DNA from: an uncultured Alistipes sp.
GTDB taxonomy: Bacteria > Bacteroidota > Bacteroidia > Bacteroidales > Rikenellaceae
Length of the DNA: 64,000 bases
Direction of reading: 5' to 3'
Assembly: GCA_904502285.1 (NCBI GenBank)
Contig: CAJGEC010000003.1
Location: forward strand, 1 to 64,000
In this document: piece by piece, positions 43,107 through 51,908 of the stretch
Numbering within the stretch: the first letter of the stretch is position 1
Layout: each line of letters opens with the position of its first letter
Notes under the pieces: generated by a model
Database searches by the model: none
What the model saw: only the letters and a program-made list of their open reading frames with translations
Told to the model about the DNA's origin: nothing
Made by a program: the position numbers and the translations under genes

Positions 43107-44800
43107 CTCTTGCCTCCTTTATCCTTATTGTAGTTACCACAGCCAATAAGCCATACGAGCGATATCTCAAGCTTGGTAGGACCAAAATACTGACGACGCT
43201 TAGTAGCCTGCCATACAGAGTGACCATCGACTGCATCATACTCCTCGAACAAACCCCAGTGGTAGCCGAAACCGACGTTGAAGTCGAGGTTGAGACGACG
43301 AGCAATAGGCAGTGAGTAGCCATACTCCAAAGCCACGATATGGTTGGCACGATCAACAAGGTTACCCTTAGGCATACCCGCCATAATACCTGTCCTACCG
43401 AGCTGGAAGTCGTAGGTCAAAATCTGGTAGTTCACGCCGAGGTGGTGACCCTGCAAAGGCTTAATACGTGTAGGCTTGCCGAACCACCAACGGATTGAGG
43501 CATCAGCACCGTAGTAGCGCCAATAGAAGCCCTTCTCCTCCTTTGTCCACCACGCGTGAGCGTAGTTGGCGGCGATAGAGAAGTTGCTACCAAGGTAGAA
43601 CTCAGCACCGATGTTGGGGACAGCAGCCAAATCGTAAAGCATATTGGTTTTGATTCCCATATAGAAAGGTGCGCACTCAGGCTTGGCAGCCTCCTGGTTG
43701 ATAACAACCTCGTGGTGAGTGCCATAGCTATCAACAACGATAGTTGTGCTACGAGGCTCCTCGGCGCTATTCTTTGCAACGGTATAGGTGATACCCTCCT
43801 CGGTAGGTGTCAATGACTCGATCCAGTCGGCCGAACAGCTCACCGTAGGCAATACACCGTCGTCGATATTCTTTTCGTATGTAATCTTGTCGCTATCACC
43901 CTCTGCGCCATAATTGACCTTATCGGCAGAAGTGATTCTCAACATAGGGTCGGCAGGCTCCTGCTCCACACCCAACTCGTAGGTTTCGCCGTGGTACTCG
44001 ACAGCCAACTTAGCAGAACGAGGAGCAGCCACGCTGTTTGGAGCGACAACGAGCTTAATCTCATTCATCGAAGATGGCATTGGAGTAATCCAATCAACTG
44101 GGCTTACCACCTCAGGTACAACCCCGTCGTTCATATTAGTTGTGTATGGCACATCTACAGCACCACCCATCGCGCCACAACGCTGTGGGTTATTCGCAAT
44201 GTCGAGTGTAGGGATTGTCTCCCACCAGAACTCGCATCGTGCAGCCGCATAACGCAACTCCGAGAAGAGATGAGTATAAGCCCAACGGTAAGGCACACCA
44301 TTGCGCAACTGCATCATCTTAGCAAAACGCTTCTCTGTGGACTCACCAGCCTCCTCACTCTCTTTCAAGAGTGCGAGCAACTCATCGCGGTAAGGCAACT
44401 TATCGCTACCCTCAACCAACTCAGTAAATCTTGCCCAATCGACACCCATCGACTCAACGGCGTACCCAACCTCCACGTTGATCTCACGGCTAATCCAATC
44501 GGCGATAGCCTCGGCACGACGCTTCGCAATTCGATCATTGATCGCCATAGATCCCTCAGGAGATACACTCGACACAATGCGGATCTGTCGGAACTGCGCA
44601 TTTGAGTCAGCATAGTACATCTTCACCTCCTCGGCAAAATTTCTCAACGTGGTTTCATTACCCATATAACTCTCGTCAAGAGCTCCGACACCCTGACGGA
44701 AGTACACTTTCACTGACCTCTCAATCTCGCGATCGACTTGAGCGCTCAGCAAAAGTGGAAAAAGGGTCAAAACCAACAATGCAAATAAAAATCTTCTCAT
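43103..44800 (-). CDS. OmpA-like / BACON x2 / DUF3575 outer-membrane barrel protein
   Basis: First gene of the pilus operon. The ATG at 44800 gives a proper signal peptide (MRRFLFALLVLTLFPLLLSA) in a 565-residue product. An earlier ATG at 44911 would put a soluble segment before the signal and is rejected. Domains: OmpA-C-like (about 25-160, SPEGSMAINDRIAKRRAEA), two BACON-like sandwiches (about 215-300 and 305-390, each ending V..QE.A), and a C-terminal beta-barrel of the DUF3575 type (about 395-565, MGIKTNMLYDLAAVPNIGAE, ending in the barrel strand LEISLVWLIGCG). The order suggests a barrel in the outer membrane with peptidoglycan-binding and extracellular or periplasmic sandwiches. A platform or regulatory role for the pilus is inferred. 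Confidence 0.75.
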   Translation of the reverse strand: MRRFLFALLVLTLFPLLLSAQVDREIERSVKVYFRQGVGALDESYMGNETTLRNFAEEVKMYYADSNAQFRQIRIVSSVSPEGSMAINDRIAKRRAEAIADWISREINVEVGYAVESMGVDWARFTELVEGSDKLPYRDELLALLKESEEAGESTEKRFAKMMQLRNGVPYRWAYTHLFSELRYAAARCEFWWETIPTLDIANNPQRCGAMGGAVDVPYTTNMNDGVVPEVVSPVDWITPMPSSMNEIKLVVAPNSVAAPRSAKLAVEYHGETYELGVEQEPADPMLRITSADKVNYGAEGDSDKITYEKNIDDGVLPTVSCSADWIESLTPTEEGITYTVAKNSAEEPRSTTIVVDSYGTHHEVVINQEAAKPECAPFYMGIKTNMLYDLAAVPNIGAEFYLGSNFSIAANYAHAWWTKEEKGFYWRYYGADASIRWWFGKPTRIKPLQGHHLGVNYQILTYDFQLGRTGIMAGMPKGNLVDRANHIVALEYGYSLPIARRLNLDFNVGFGYHWGLFEEYDAVDGHSVWQATKRRQYFGPTKLEISLVWLIGCGNYNKDKGGKR

Positions 44801-44995
44801 TGCTCCAAAAAAACATATCTTTCGAAAAATTCCACCTGACGACCATATCATTTTTTTTTGGCCCAGGCAGAGATTTTCACATCTAAAATCAAGAACAAAA
44901 TCTGCACACATACAATCTCCACAACAGAGATGTCACAACTTGCAAACACCCCAACAACCGCTAACTGCTTGATTATTAACAACATCCCTGGCATA

Positions 44996-45004
44996 GGGGG
45001 GGGG
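44996..45004. repeat. Poly-G tract (nine G) in the pilus leader
   Basis: Nine uninterrupted G on the plus strand (C on the mRNA strand), between the promoter and the first pilus gene. Homopolymers of this length often vary by slipped-strand mispairing. Confidence 0.7.
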
Positions 45005-45026
45005 AATATAGACAAGTTTAGCAATA

Positions 45027-45057
45027 CAAATATAGCATTTATATTCTATTTTACAAA
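45027..45057 (-). promoter_or_regulatory. Promoter of the pilus operon
   Basis: On the minus strand TTTG (45057-45054), exactly 19 bases, then TATATTTG (45034-45027): a perfect consensus promoter. No second promoter of this quality was noticed inside the pilus operon, so one long transcript is inferred. Confidence 0.78.
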
Positions 45058-45293
45058 GTAATTTTCAATATATTTTTCATATATTTTCAGAAGGAAAAAT
45101 CATACTAATTTGCTTAACTACGAGATCGCACCTTGACAACATTTCAAGCCATAGGAATTATTGACCAATCTCGACAACCTCACTTCAAATCCAAAGCTTC
45201 GTAAAAAGAGTAATTTTGGACTATTTCACCATAGAAAACAGCCCAAAATTGCACACTATCTTAGTGTAAAAGAATCTCTGACTTACTAAAAAA

Positions 45294-45869
45294 TCAACCC
45301 CTTTTGCAGAGTAAACGGAATAGAATATAACCCAATATCGCCGACACAATACCTACCAGACCGCCTAACAATATATCTTGTGGAAAGTGGCAAGCGAGAT
45401 ATATGCGCGAGTAGCAAACAGCCACAGCAACAAGCCAAACAACGACAGTAAACCACCTACGAGCGACAACCAACGAGCTAAGCAGAGCCAACGACACTAT
45501 GGTTGCGGCGTGTGCCGAGACAGTGCCATAGCGACCGTGGTCGAATGAGACTACGTGCATATCCGAAAGCTCCTCGGTAAACATTGGGCGAGGTCTTACG
45601 GGGAACTCTGGCCACAACTCCGCCAAAGGGCCAGAGTGCTTGAAGATGCCTGCAACAAGGTCCGAGGCACCCATAGCCACACCAACGCTGAGCAGAAAGA
45701 GCAGCAGGCCTCGCCAGCTATATCTGCGCCAAACAAGGAATAGAATGAGCAGGTAGAAGGGAATCCACATTGTCACGCCCGACACAGCACTCATAAGCGC
45801 ATCGAAGAGTTCTCCACCATCAAAATTCAACGTCTCAAAAAGAGACCAATCCCAACGGACAGTATTCAT
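45294..45869 (-). CDS. PAP2-family membrane phosphatase
   Basis: An integral-membrane acid phosphatase, probably acting on lipid phosphates such as undecaprenyl-PP or phosphatidic acid. The 191-residue product has about six hydrophobic segments and the three PAP2 signatures: KHSGPLAELWPEFPVRPRP, YGTVSAHAA (the PSGH-like motif) and SRIYLACHFPQDILLGG (SRxxxxxHxxxD). The motif-2 variant VSAH instead of PSGH is common in this family. It ends a five-gene minus-strand operon, 17 bases after the MBOAT gene, which suggests a role in the same envelope-modification process. Confidence 0.9.
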   Translation of the reverse strand: MNTVRWDWSLFETLNFDGGELFDALMSAVSGVTMWIPFYLLILFLVWRRYSWRGLLLFLLSVGVAMGASDLVAGIFKHSGPLAELWPEFPVRPRPMFTEELSDMHVVSFDHGRYGTVSAHAATIVSLALLSSLVVARRWFTVVVWLVAVAVCYSRIYLACHFPQDILLGGLVGIVSAILGYILFRLLCKRG

Positions 45870-45886
45870 AACTTGCTAATTTACAA

Positions 45887-47422
45887 TTAAAAAGCTGCAT
45901 ACATAGGCAATCCACCAGCCACGCCCGTCGAGGCCTCAAGCATAAGATTGGACTGCATAACAAGCCATATAACAGCGACTACCAACAGCCACTGACCAAC
46001 GACGCCGATGCGCACAACTACTCGACGTAGTGCTTCGTCGAAATTACGTGACGTGAGGTGCATCAAGTATCCCACGACCATCAGTAACAGCGCCACCCAC
46101 GAACTCTCGACCATAGCGCCGAAGTCGCCGAACGAGAAGTTATAGGCAATACGGCTAAGCATACTCTCGACCACACCCATATCCTCGGCCGTGAAGAGCA
46201 ACCAGCCAAAGGCGACTATATGGAATGTGAGCAACGTACCAAGCACCCTCCATAAAGGCTTCATCTCAGCACCAAGAGCCTTAGCCTTAGGCACTACCGA
46301 GAGCCACACCTTGTGAAGTGCAAGAGCCACACCGTGGAGCAGACCCCACAAGATAAATGTCATACCCACACCGTGCCACAGGCCACCTAAGAACATAGTA
46401 ATCACGAGGTTGAGATAGGTACGAAACCTACCCTTACGATTTCCGCCAAGCGATATATAGAGGTAGTCCCTAAGCCACGTAGAGAGCGATATGTGCCATC
46501 TACGCCAGAACTCGGTGATGGTTGCCGAATGGTATGGCGCATCGAAGTTATCGGGGAGTCGAAAGCCCATAATAAGTGCAACTCCCTGAGCTATATCGGA
46601 GTAACCCGAAAAGTCGCAATAGATCTGCAACGTAAAGCCATAGATAGCCACCAAGGCCACCAGTCCCGAATCACCCAACTCGCCAGCAAAGGCGGGCGAC
46701 ACAAAGAGCGTTCCCACGGCCTTAGCAATGATGGCGTACTTAACAAGGCCTCCTACGATAAGCGATATCGCCCTACCGAAATCCTCGCGCGTAACGACGA
46801 CCTTCTCAGCCTCAATCTGTGGGATAAAATCCTTGGCCTTGACCAATGGACCGAGAAACATCTTTGGGAAGAAGGATAACAAGAAGAGGTAATCCCCAAA
46901 GCGACGGAGTGGCGCTATCGTACCACGCGCAATATCAACGACATAGGCTATGGACTGAAACACGAAGAATGAGACTCCAGCAGGCACAACAACACTCTCG
47001 ATATCGAGCGTTCCTGAGCCATAGAGGTTATTCACAACATCGACAAAGAAGTTCGTAGCCTTGAAATAGACCAAAATGGCGACATTTATCACCACGCTAA
47101 GTGCTACAAACCACGCAGTACCACTCCCCTTCTCTCGCCTTCTGCCAACACATCTACCTATGAGATAGTCACTTATAGCTACAAAGAGCAATAAGAGGAT
47201 ATATACGCCCGAAAGTTTATAGTAGAAGTAGAGCGAGACAAGAACAACGTAGAGTGTCCTAAGGCGCGCCCTCCCCTTGACCAACGAATAGCCCAAGCCA
47301 AAGAGCATAAAGGCTACAAGGAAGAAGCCCGTGGTAAGGGTCAATGGCTCGGCTGGGTTATACCCCAAAAGTTGGAGTAAGCGTGGCCAGAGTGGATTTT
47401 CAAACATCAAGAACTCTTGCAT
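45887..47422 (-). CDS. MBOAT-family O-acyltransferase (AlgI/DltB-like)
   Basis: A multi-pass membrane acyltransferase that passes acyl (usually acetyl) groups across the membrane for transfer to a cell-surface polysaccharide. The 511-residue product has at least ten hydrophobic segments, the family core FWRRWHISLSTWLRDYLYI and the catalytic-His region GGLWHGVGMTFILWGLLHG. It is four bases downstream of an SGNH hydrolase gene; MBOAT plus SGNH is the usual pairing for O-acetylation of exopolysaccharide, alginate or teichoic-acid-type polymers. The target polymer here is not identifiable. Confidence 0.93.
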   Translation of the reverse strand: MQEFLMFENPLWPRLLQLLGYNPAEPLTLTTGFFLVAFMLFGLGYSLVKGRARLRTLYVVLVSLYFYYKLSGVYILLLLFVAISDYLIGRCVGRRREKGSGTAWFVALSVVINVAILVYFKATNFFVDVVNNLYGSGTLDIESVVVPAGVSFFVFQSIAYVVDIARGTIAPLRRFGDYLFLLSFFPKMFLGPLVKAKDFIPQIEAEKVVVTREDFGRAISLIVGGLVKYAIIAKAVGTLFVSPAFAGELGDSGLVALVAIYGFTLQIYCDFSGYSDIAQGVALIMGFRLPDNFDAPYHSATITEFWRRWHISLSTWLRDYLYISLGGNRKGRFRTYLNLVITMFLGGLWHGVGMTFILWGLLHGVALALHKVWLSVVPKAKALGAEMKPLWRVLGTLLTFHIVAFGWLLFTAEDMGVVESMLSRIAYNFSFGDFGAMVESSWVALLLMVVGYLMHLTSRNFDEALRRVVVRIGVVGQWLLVVAVIWLVMQSNLMLEASTGVAGGLPMYAAF

Positions 47423-47426
47423 ATTC

Positions 47427-49064
47427 CTACTCCTCCTCCGCTACAACATCCGACTCAGCCTCAGCAACCTCGGTATGAATAATCTCCTGCTCAACGGTTA
47501 TCTCGATACCCCTCTGCGACTGAAGTTCGAAACGTTGCTGCACCTCGGCACGAAGACGCTCCTCGGCCTCCTTACGTCGCTGCTCCTCAGCCTCCTTAGC
47601 CTTAAGCACCTCATACGCAGGGGCAACAATAGCCGAAGTCAAGGCACGAGCAATGCGCTTACCACCGGCGAAGTTGATATGTGTATAATCGTTTGCAGCC
47701 CATCCATTTGAGACAAATTGTGGCATACCTCCCAAGGCCTCCATAGCCAACGACGTATTCCAGAAGGCTACGTTCGTGCTATCTGCTGCAGCGCGTTGAT
47801 GCGCTGTCAGAGCATCGACCGAGCCGATAGGCACATAGCCCCCCGACTCGCCCTTGACCCAGCGGTCGCTAACACCCAAGACCAAGATGACGGCATTGGG
47901 GAAGCATCGCTCGGCATAGGCAATCATATTGCACAACTGCTGACGATAATTCGAGTATTTGCGTTGCCCCTGCTGCATAATATTAAGACCATACTGCAAC
48001 ACTACCAAATCATAGCCCAAGAACTCATCAATCTGTCTATTTACCGTAGCACCCGTACCAAAGATAGCGTGTCCATTATTGCTACGCACCGAGAAGTTAT
48101 CCACCGTAACACCGCAGTCTCCCTCCATAGAGGCTCCATAGCATAACACCTCACCATCCAAAACCGTAAGGGTAACTGCCTCAACAAGTGGTGCTTCAAC
48201 ATAAATTTCACGCACACGTTCATCACCAGCAATCTCCACCTCATTTACAATGGAGTCGTTGATAGCAACTCGCACAAGTGACGTATCCTTACTATAAAGT
48301 AGTATGCGCGCACGCGAGCAAGAGTCGAGAGTCTCGAAGGCATTAGTAGCGCTCCAGCGCGTTGTAGCACCAGCGCCACCCTTGGCCAAATAGCCTGAAA
48401 CGAAGAACTTATCGGCAACATCCTGTGGGGCGCTCTTAGGCTTCATAACACTATATGCCGACCAACCCGACGAGCTACGCTTAACACTCTTTCGCACCGT
48501 AGCAAAGGGTATATCGCAAGCGACAAAACCCACTCCTCGGCCACCGAAGAGCTCTTGGAGCTCCGCCCTGAGATCCGAAGTGAGGATATCGCCCTCGACA
48601 AAGGAGTCTCCCATAAAAGCAATACGAAGTCCCTTGCCCAAAGCCATACGCTCAACTAAAGCTTCGAGACGGCTATGCTCCAAGGTGTCGAAATCCTCAA
48701 TAGCTACACTCAGACGATTAGCAACCGACTCCAAATCTGAACTATGTAGCGCTCTACGAGAAGGCCCTGCCTCGCGCTCGACCAGCCACTCATAACGTGC
48801 TGGTGGCAACACGGGGAGCGTATCGACCATAATGACGCTATCAACCTCGACCATCGAAGCCAGTTCTTGCTCCAAACGCTCGATATCAGCCTCGTACTCA
48901 ACAACCTCATCATCAACACTTTGTCGCAACTGCGAAAAGATATCGACACGAGCCAACTGCATACCGAAGAGTTCGACCTCTGGCACAAACCAAAGGGCCG
49001 CAACTCCTAATATCACCAACATAGTAAACCACCCTATTCGGTGGCTACACTCCCGCTGTTTCAT
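47427..49064 (-). CDS. SGNH/GDSL hydrolase-family acyl-transfer partner
   Basis: The 545-residue product has an N-terminal membrane anchor (about residues 13-32), a coiled-coil-like stretch, the block-I nucleophile motif IAFMGDSFVEGDIL (about 150) and the distal Asp-His motif NDYTHINFAGGKRIA (about 450). It is expected to complete O-acylation with the adjacent MBOAT protein, as AlgJ/AlgX-type proteins do. The last 70 residues form an unusually charged Glu/Arg helix (EEQRRKEAEERLRAEVQQ) ending in an acidic tail that is not part of the hydrolase fold and may be an interaction arm. Confidence 0.85.
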   Translation of the reverse strand: MKQRECSHRIGWFTMLVILGVAALWFVPEVELFGMQLARVDIFSQLRQSVDDEVVEYEADIERLEQELASMVEVDSVIMVDTLPVLPPARYEWLVEREAGPSRRALHSSDLESVANRLSVAIEDFDTLEHSRLEALVERMALGKGLRIAFMGDSFVEGDILTSDLRAELQELFGGRGVGFVACDIPFATVRKSVKRSSSGWSAYSVMKPKSAPQDVADKFFVSGYLAKGGAGATTRWSATNAFETLDSCSRARILLYSKDTSLVRVAINDSIVNEVEIAGDERVREIYVEAPLVEAVTLTVLDGEVLCYGASMEGDCGVTVDNFSVRSNNGHAIFGTGATVNRQIDEFLGYDLVVLQYGLNIMQQGQRKYSNYRQQLCNMIAYAERCFPNAVILVLGVSDRWVKGESGGYVPIGSVDALTAHQRAAADSTNVAFWNTSLAMEALGGMPQFVSNGWAANDYTHINFAGGKRIARALTSAIVAPAYEVLKAKEAEEQRRKEAEERLRAEVQQRFELQSQRGIEITVEQEIIHTEVAEAESDVVAEEE

Positions 49065-49077
49065 CTACTATTTAAGG

Positions 49078-49827
49078 TTATCTTCTTCTATTAATTAAGG
49101 CTATATAGTATAGCAGGGTCACGATAGAGCTTAGGGCTGTGACCAAATATGTGCGAGCAGCCCAACTAAGAGCCTCGTGAGCACCATCCAAATCTGCGTC
49201 GCTAAGCATACCGCTACTCTCCAACCACGCTACGGCACGTTTCGAAGCGTTATACTCCACAGGCAACGTCACAAGGGCAAATATTGTTGATAAACCCATA
49301 ACTGCAATAGCGACCCAACACAAGGTGGCACTATTGGTTACTGCCATAGTCACGACACCCAACAACATCAGCCATCCAGCCACCTTTGACGAGAAGTTCA
49401 CAACAGGCACCAACTGTGTCCTGAGGCGCACAGGCTCATAACCCGTGGCATGTTGCACGGCGTGACCGCACTCGTGGGCAGCAACAGCCGCCGCAGTAAT
49501 GGTACGCGCATTATAGACATCGTCGCTAAGGTTTACCGTTAGGGTCTGTGGATTAAAGTGGTCGGTAAGATGGCCCGCCACGTGGGTAACCTTCACATTA
49601 TATATGCCGTGATCGTGGAGCATCTTCTCGGCCAACTCACATCCCGTCATTCCGCGGGGCGACATCTGCTCCGAGTAGCGACGTGTGACACTCTTGAGGC
49701 GCATCTGAACGAAGACCCCCACAAGTGCCACAACAATCATAAGGATTATGGCAAGGCTATAGCTTCCACCATAACTAAAACCCTCCTCCGCCGAGTAGTT
49801 AAACCCTGCCTGTAGAATGTGTATCAT
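49078..49827 (-). CDS. Membrane zinc metallopeptidase (YugP-like)
   Basis: The 249-residue product has an N-terminal helix (about 23-41), the zinc motif HECGH at residues 118-122 within AAAVAAHECGHAVQHATGY, then two or three further membrane segments. The order and size match the neutral zinc metallopeptidase (Zn_peptidase_2) family, whose substrates are poorly known. It begins one base after the antiporter stop, so the genes are translationally coupled; the operon continues into the SGNH and MBOAT genes. Confidence 0.9.
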   Translation of the reverse strand: MIHILQAGFNYSAEEGFSYGGSYSLAIILMIVVALVGVFVQMRLKSVTRRYSEQMSPRGMTGCELAEKMLHDHGIYNVKVTHVAGHLTDHFNPQTLTVNLSDDVYNARTITAAAVAAHECGHAVQHATGYEPVRLRTQLVPVVNFSSKVAGWLMLLGVVTMAVTNSATLCWVAIAVMGLSTIFALVTLPVEYNASKRAVAWLESSGMLSDADLDGAHEALSWAARTYLVTALSSIVTLLYYIALINRRR

Positions 49828-49828
49828 C

Positions 49829-50773
49829 TTATATCAATGTATAGATATATGCAATATAGCAACAAAGGAACAAAACACCCTCGAAACGAGTGATCTTATC
49901 ACGACCAATAACCAATGCCGAAAGCATAATGAGCAACGTAGCAGCTACAGCTACGTATATGTCGAACATCGTAACACCGCCCATCGAGAGAGGGGTAACG
50001 GTAGAACAAGCACCCAAGATAAGCAATATATTGGCGATATTCGAGCCAAGCACATTACCCAAGGCCAACGATGTACGACCCTTGAAGATAGAGACAAGGC
50101 TTGATGCAAGCTCTGGCAACGACGTTCCGCCTGCCAATAGCGTGATAGCAATCACCGCCTCCGACACACCCAAAGCCTTGGCGATATTCGTAGCACTCGT
50201 AACAAAGAGGTCGCCACCAAAGACCAAACCTGCAAGACCTACGATAATCCAGATAGGTATGCGCCACAACTGCATAGTGACACACGCCTCTCCGCACTCC
50301 ATAGCACCCTCACCACTCTCAAGCATAGCCCTCTTCTCGGCACGAATGGTAAAGTAGAGCATCACACCATAGCCCAAAAGAAGTACGATACCCTCGATGC
50401 GTGTTATATCTCTTCCGAGGAGTGTTGTTAGCAACAAAGCCAATGTCGCAGCGATACAGATAGGGATGTCGCGACGGATATTTGTCTTGGTAAAGACCAC
50501 GGGCGAGAATATCGCACAAACACCCAAGATAGCAAACACGTTAAATATGTTCGAACCCACGATATTACCTATGGCCATATCGCCGTGGCCATTGAGTGCC
50601 GAGAGCATACTCACAGTAAGTTCAGGCATAGAGGTACCAACCGCCACAACGGTAAGACCCACAATAAACTCAGGCACGTGCAAGCGTGCTGCAAGGGCTA
50701 CAGAGCCATCGGTAAGCATCATTGCCGCGATGATGATGACGGCAAGTGCAACAACAAGAAGTAAGAAATCCAT
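49829..50773 (-). CDS. Calcium/sodium antiporter family protein
   Basis: Inner-membrane Na+/Ca2+ exchanger. The 314-residue product consists of two homologous halves of about five helices, each with the alpha-repeat signature: TSMPELTVSMLSALNGHGDMA with GNIVGSNIFNVFAILG, and TSLPELASSLVSIFKGRTSLA with GNVLGSNIANILLILG. The acidic Glu residues in both PEL motifs are the cation ligands. It is first in the five-gene operon; a -7 element TATCTTTG lies at 50812-50805 on the minus strand. Confidence 0.93.
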   Translation of the reverse strand: MDFLLLVVALAVIIIAAMMLTDGSVALAARLHVPEFIVGLTVVAVGTSMPELTVSMLSALNGHGDMAIGNIVGSNIFNVFAILGVCAIFSPVVFTKTNIRRDIPICIAATLALLLTTLLGRDITRIEGIVLLLGYGVMLYFTIRAEKRAMLESGEGAMECGEACVTMQLWRIPIWIIVGLAGLVFGGDLFVTSATNIAKALGVSEAVIAITLLAGGTSLPELASSLVSIFKGRTSLALGNVLGSNIANILLILGACSTVTPLSMGGVTMFDIYVAVAATLLIMLSALVIGRDKITRFEGVLFLCCYIAYIYTLI

Positions 50774-50804
50774 ACGTTACCTTCTATTTATAGATATAAT
50801 CGCG

Positions 50805-50812
50805 CAAAGATA
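50805..50812 (-). promoter_or_regulatory. -7 element of the antiporter operon
   Basis: TATCTTTG on the minus strand, 31 bases ahead of the antiporter ATG; matches TAnnTTTG. Confidence 0.55.
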
Positions 50813-50835
50813 TGTAAAAGATATGAAAAAATGAA

Positions 50836-50860
50836 GAGCGAAAGACAAAACCTTTCGCTC
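50836..50860 (-). terminator. Terminator of the fhs/menaquinone gene group
   Basis: GAGCGAAAG (50836-50844) pairs with CTTTCGCTC (50852-50860). On the minus strand the stem is followed by TTCATTTTTTC. It lies 22 bases after the mqnD stop. Confidence 0.82.
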
Positions 50861-50881
50861 CTCACCTCTTATTGTGACTCG

Positions 50882-51682
50882 TTATAGAGTAATTCCCGTC
50901 AGATTGCTCACCGCTCGACGTCCCTCGTCTCCAAGCGACAGGGAGAATTCATTGACAAACAACGATATATGGCTATCGATAACCTTGTCGTCGAGTTCCT
51001 GGGCGTGACCCTTGATGAAGTCGCGCGAGAGGTCGGGGTGCGCAAAGGCAAACTCAATGCTTCGGCGAAGCACCCTATCTACCTTAGCAACAACCTCTTC
51101 GTCCAACTCTCGCGAAGCCACAATCGCCCCAAGAGGCAGTGGCAAGCCTGTGCGACGCTCCCACTCAAGGCCTAAGTCGGCAACAAGTTCTAAGTCGTAG
51201 CGCTGGTAGACAAACCTGCCCTCGTGAATCAACACACCACCATCGTACTCGCCCCCAGCAACAGCATCGGCAATCTTAGAGAAGAGCATAGGCTCTCGCT
51301 CATCAATCTCTGGAAATAATCTCTCGACCAACAAGTTAGCCGTAGTATGCAGGCCTGGCACAACGATACGCTTCAAGGGCGACATCTCACCCTTGCGACG
51401 CACCAACAGAGGACCATTTCCACGGCCCAAAGCCGAGCCACTATCGAGCAGGGCATAGCGCGAATAGATTGCCGAGAGTAGCGCCGTACTACACTTAGTG
51501 ACATCGTAGCGATGCTCCATAGCCGAACTATTCAACTGCTCGATATCGAGATAAGTGACCTCGAACTCCAACCCCTCCAAGTCGATACGTCGATTAACTA
51601 TCGCATCGAACATAAAGGTATCGTTGGGGCAAGGCGATATCGCGAGGCGCAAGACCTCGCCACACTTATTACAACCACTCAT
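50882..51682 (-). CDS. mqnD: 1,4-dihydroxy-6-naphthoate synthase
   Basis: Converts cyclic de-hypoxanthine futalosine to 1,4-dihydroxy-6-naphthoate in the futalosine route to menaquinone. The 266-residue product has the family start LRLAISPCPNDTFMFDAI, LDIEQLNSSAMEHRYDVTKCS, the GRGNGPLLV loop and FIKGHAQELDDKVIDSHI near the end, with a periplasmic-binding-protein-like fold. mqnB lies two genes upstream in the same unit. mqnA and mqnC are not in the window. Confidence 0.93.
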   Translation of the reverse strand: MSGCNKCGEVLRLAISPCPNDTFMFDAIVNRRIDLEGLEFEVTYLDIEQLNSSAMEHRYDVTKCSTALLSAIYSRYALLDSGSALGRGNGPLLVRRKGEMSPLKRIVVPGLHTTANLLVERLFPEIDEREPMLFSKIADAVAGGEYDGGVLIHEGRFVYQRYDLELVADLGLEWERRTGLPLPLGAIVASRELDEEVVAKVDRVLRRSIEFAFAHPDLSRDFIKGHAQELDDKVIDSHISLFVNEFSLSLGDEGRRAVSNLTGITL

Positions 51683-51692
51683 AGCTCCTTAA

Positions 51693-51908
51693 CTAAGCAG
51701 CATTCTGCTTCTCATTACGTCTTGCAATACGTCTACGAGTCATAATACTACCCGTAATCATACCTACGCCATAGGCCAAAACAAGGATAGCAACCCATCC
51801 CAACGACTTCAGAATCTGCTCGCTGAAATAGTGCCATACGGTAATTAGACACGCTATAATAACGATAGCAACGACTACCCAGATGATAATCTCTTTTGTT
51901 TTACTCAT
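51693..51908 (-). CDS. Small two-helix membrane protein between mqnB and mqnD
   Basis: The 71-residue product has two hydrophobic segments (about 8-27 and 36-55, VVVAIVIIACLITVW and GWVAILVLAYGVGMITGSI) and a basic tail (MTRRRIARRNEKQ). The topology is reminiscent of LapA-type small membrane proteins, but no family can be claimed. It overlaps the mqnB stop by eight bases and ends 10 bases before mqnD, so it is made together with the menaquinone enzymes. Confidence 0.7.
   Translation of the reverse strand: MSKTKEIIIWVVVAIVIIACLITVWHYFSEQILKSLGWVAILVLAYGVGMITGSIMTRRRIARRNEKQNAA

Larger units (their letters stand above)
44801..45293. other. Leader and promoter region of the pilus operon
   Basis: No gene is present. 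It contains the operon promoter at 45027-45057, then (in the direction of transcription) a run of nine C (nine G on the plus strand, 44996-45004), a run of nine A (44851-44859 as T on the plus strand) and the start at 44800, giving a leader of about 220 bases. From 45060 to 45293 I see only AT-rich spacer. Confidence 0.65.

Noticed and set aside
44801..44911. Earlier start (44911) for the first pilus gene
   Set aside because: It would place about 37 non-secretory residues before a clear signal peptide and run through the homopolymer leader.
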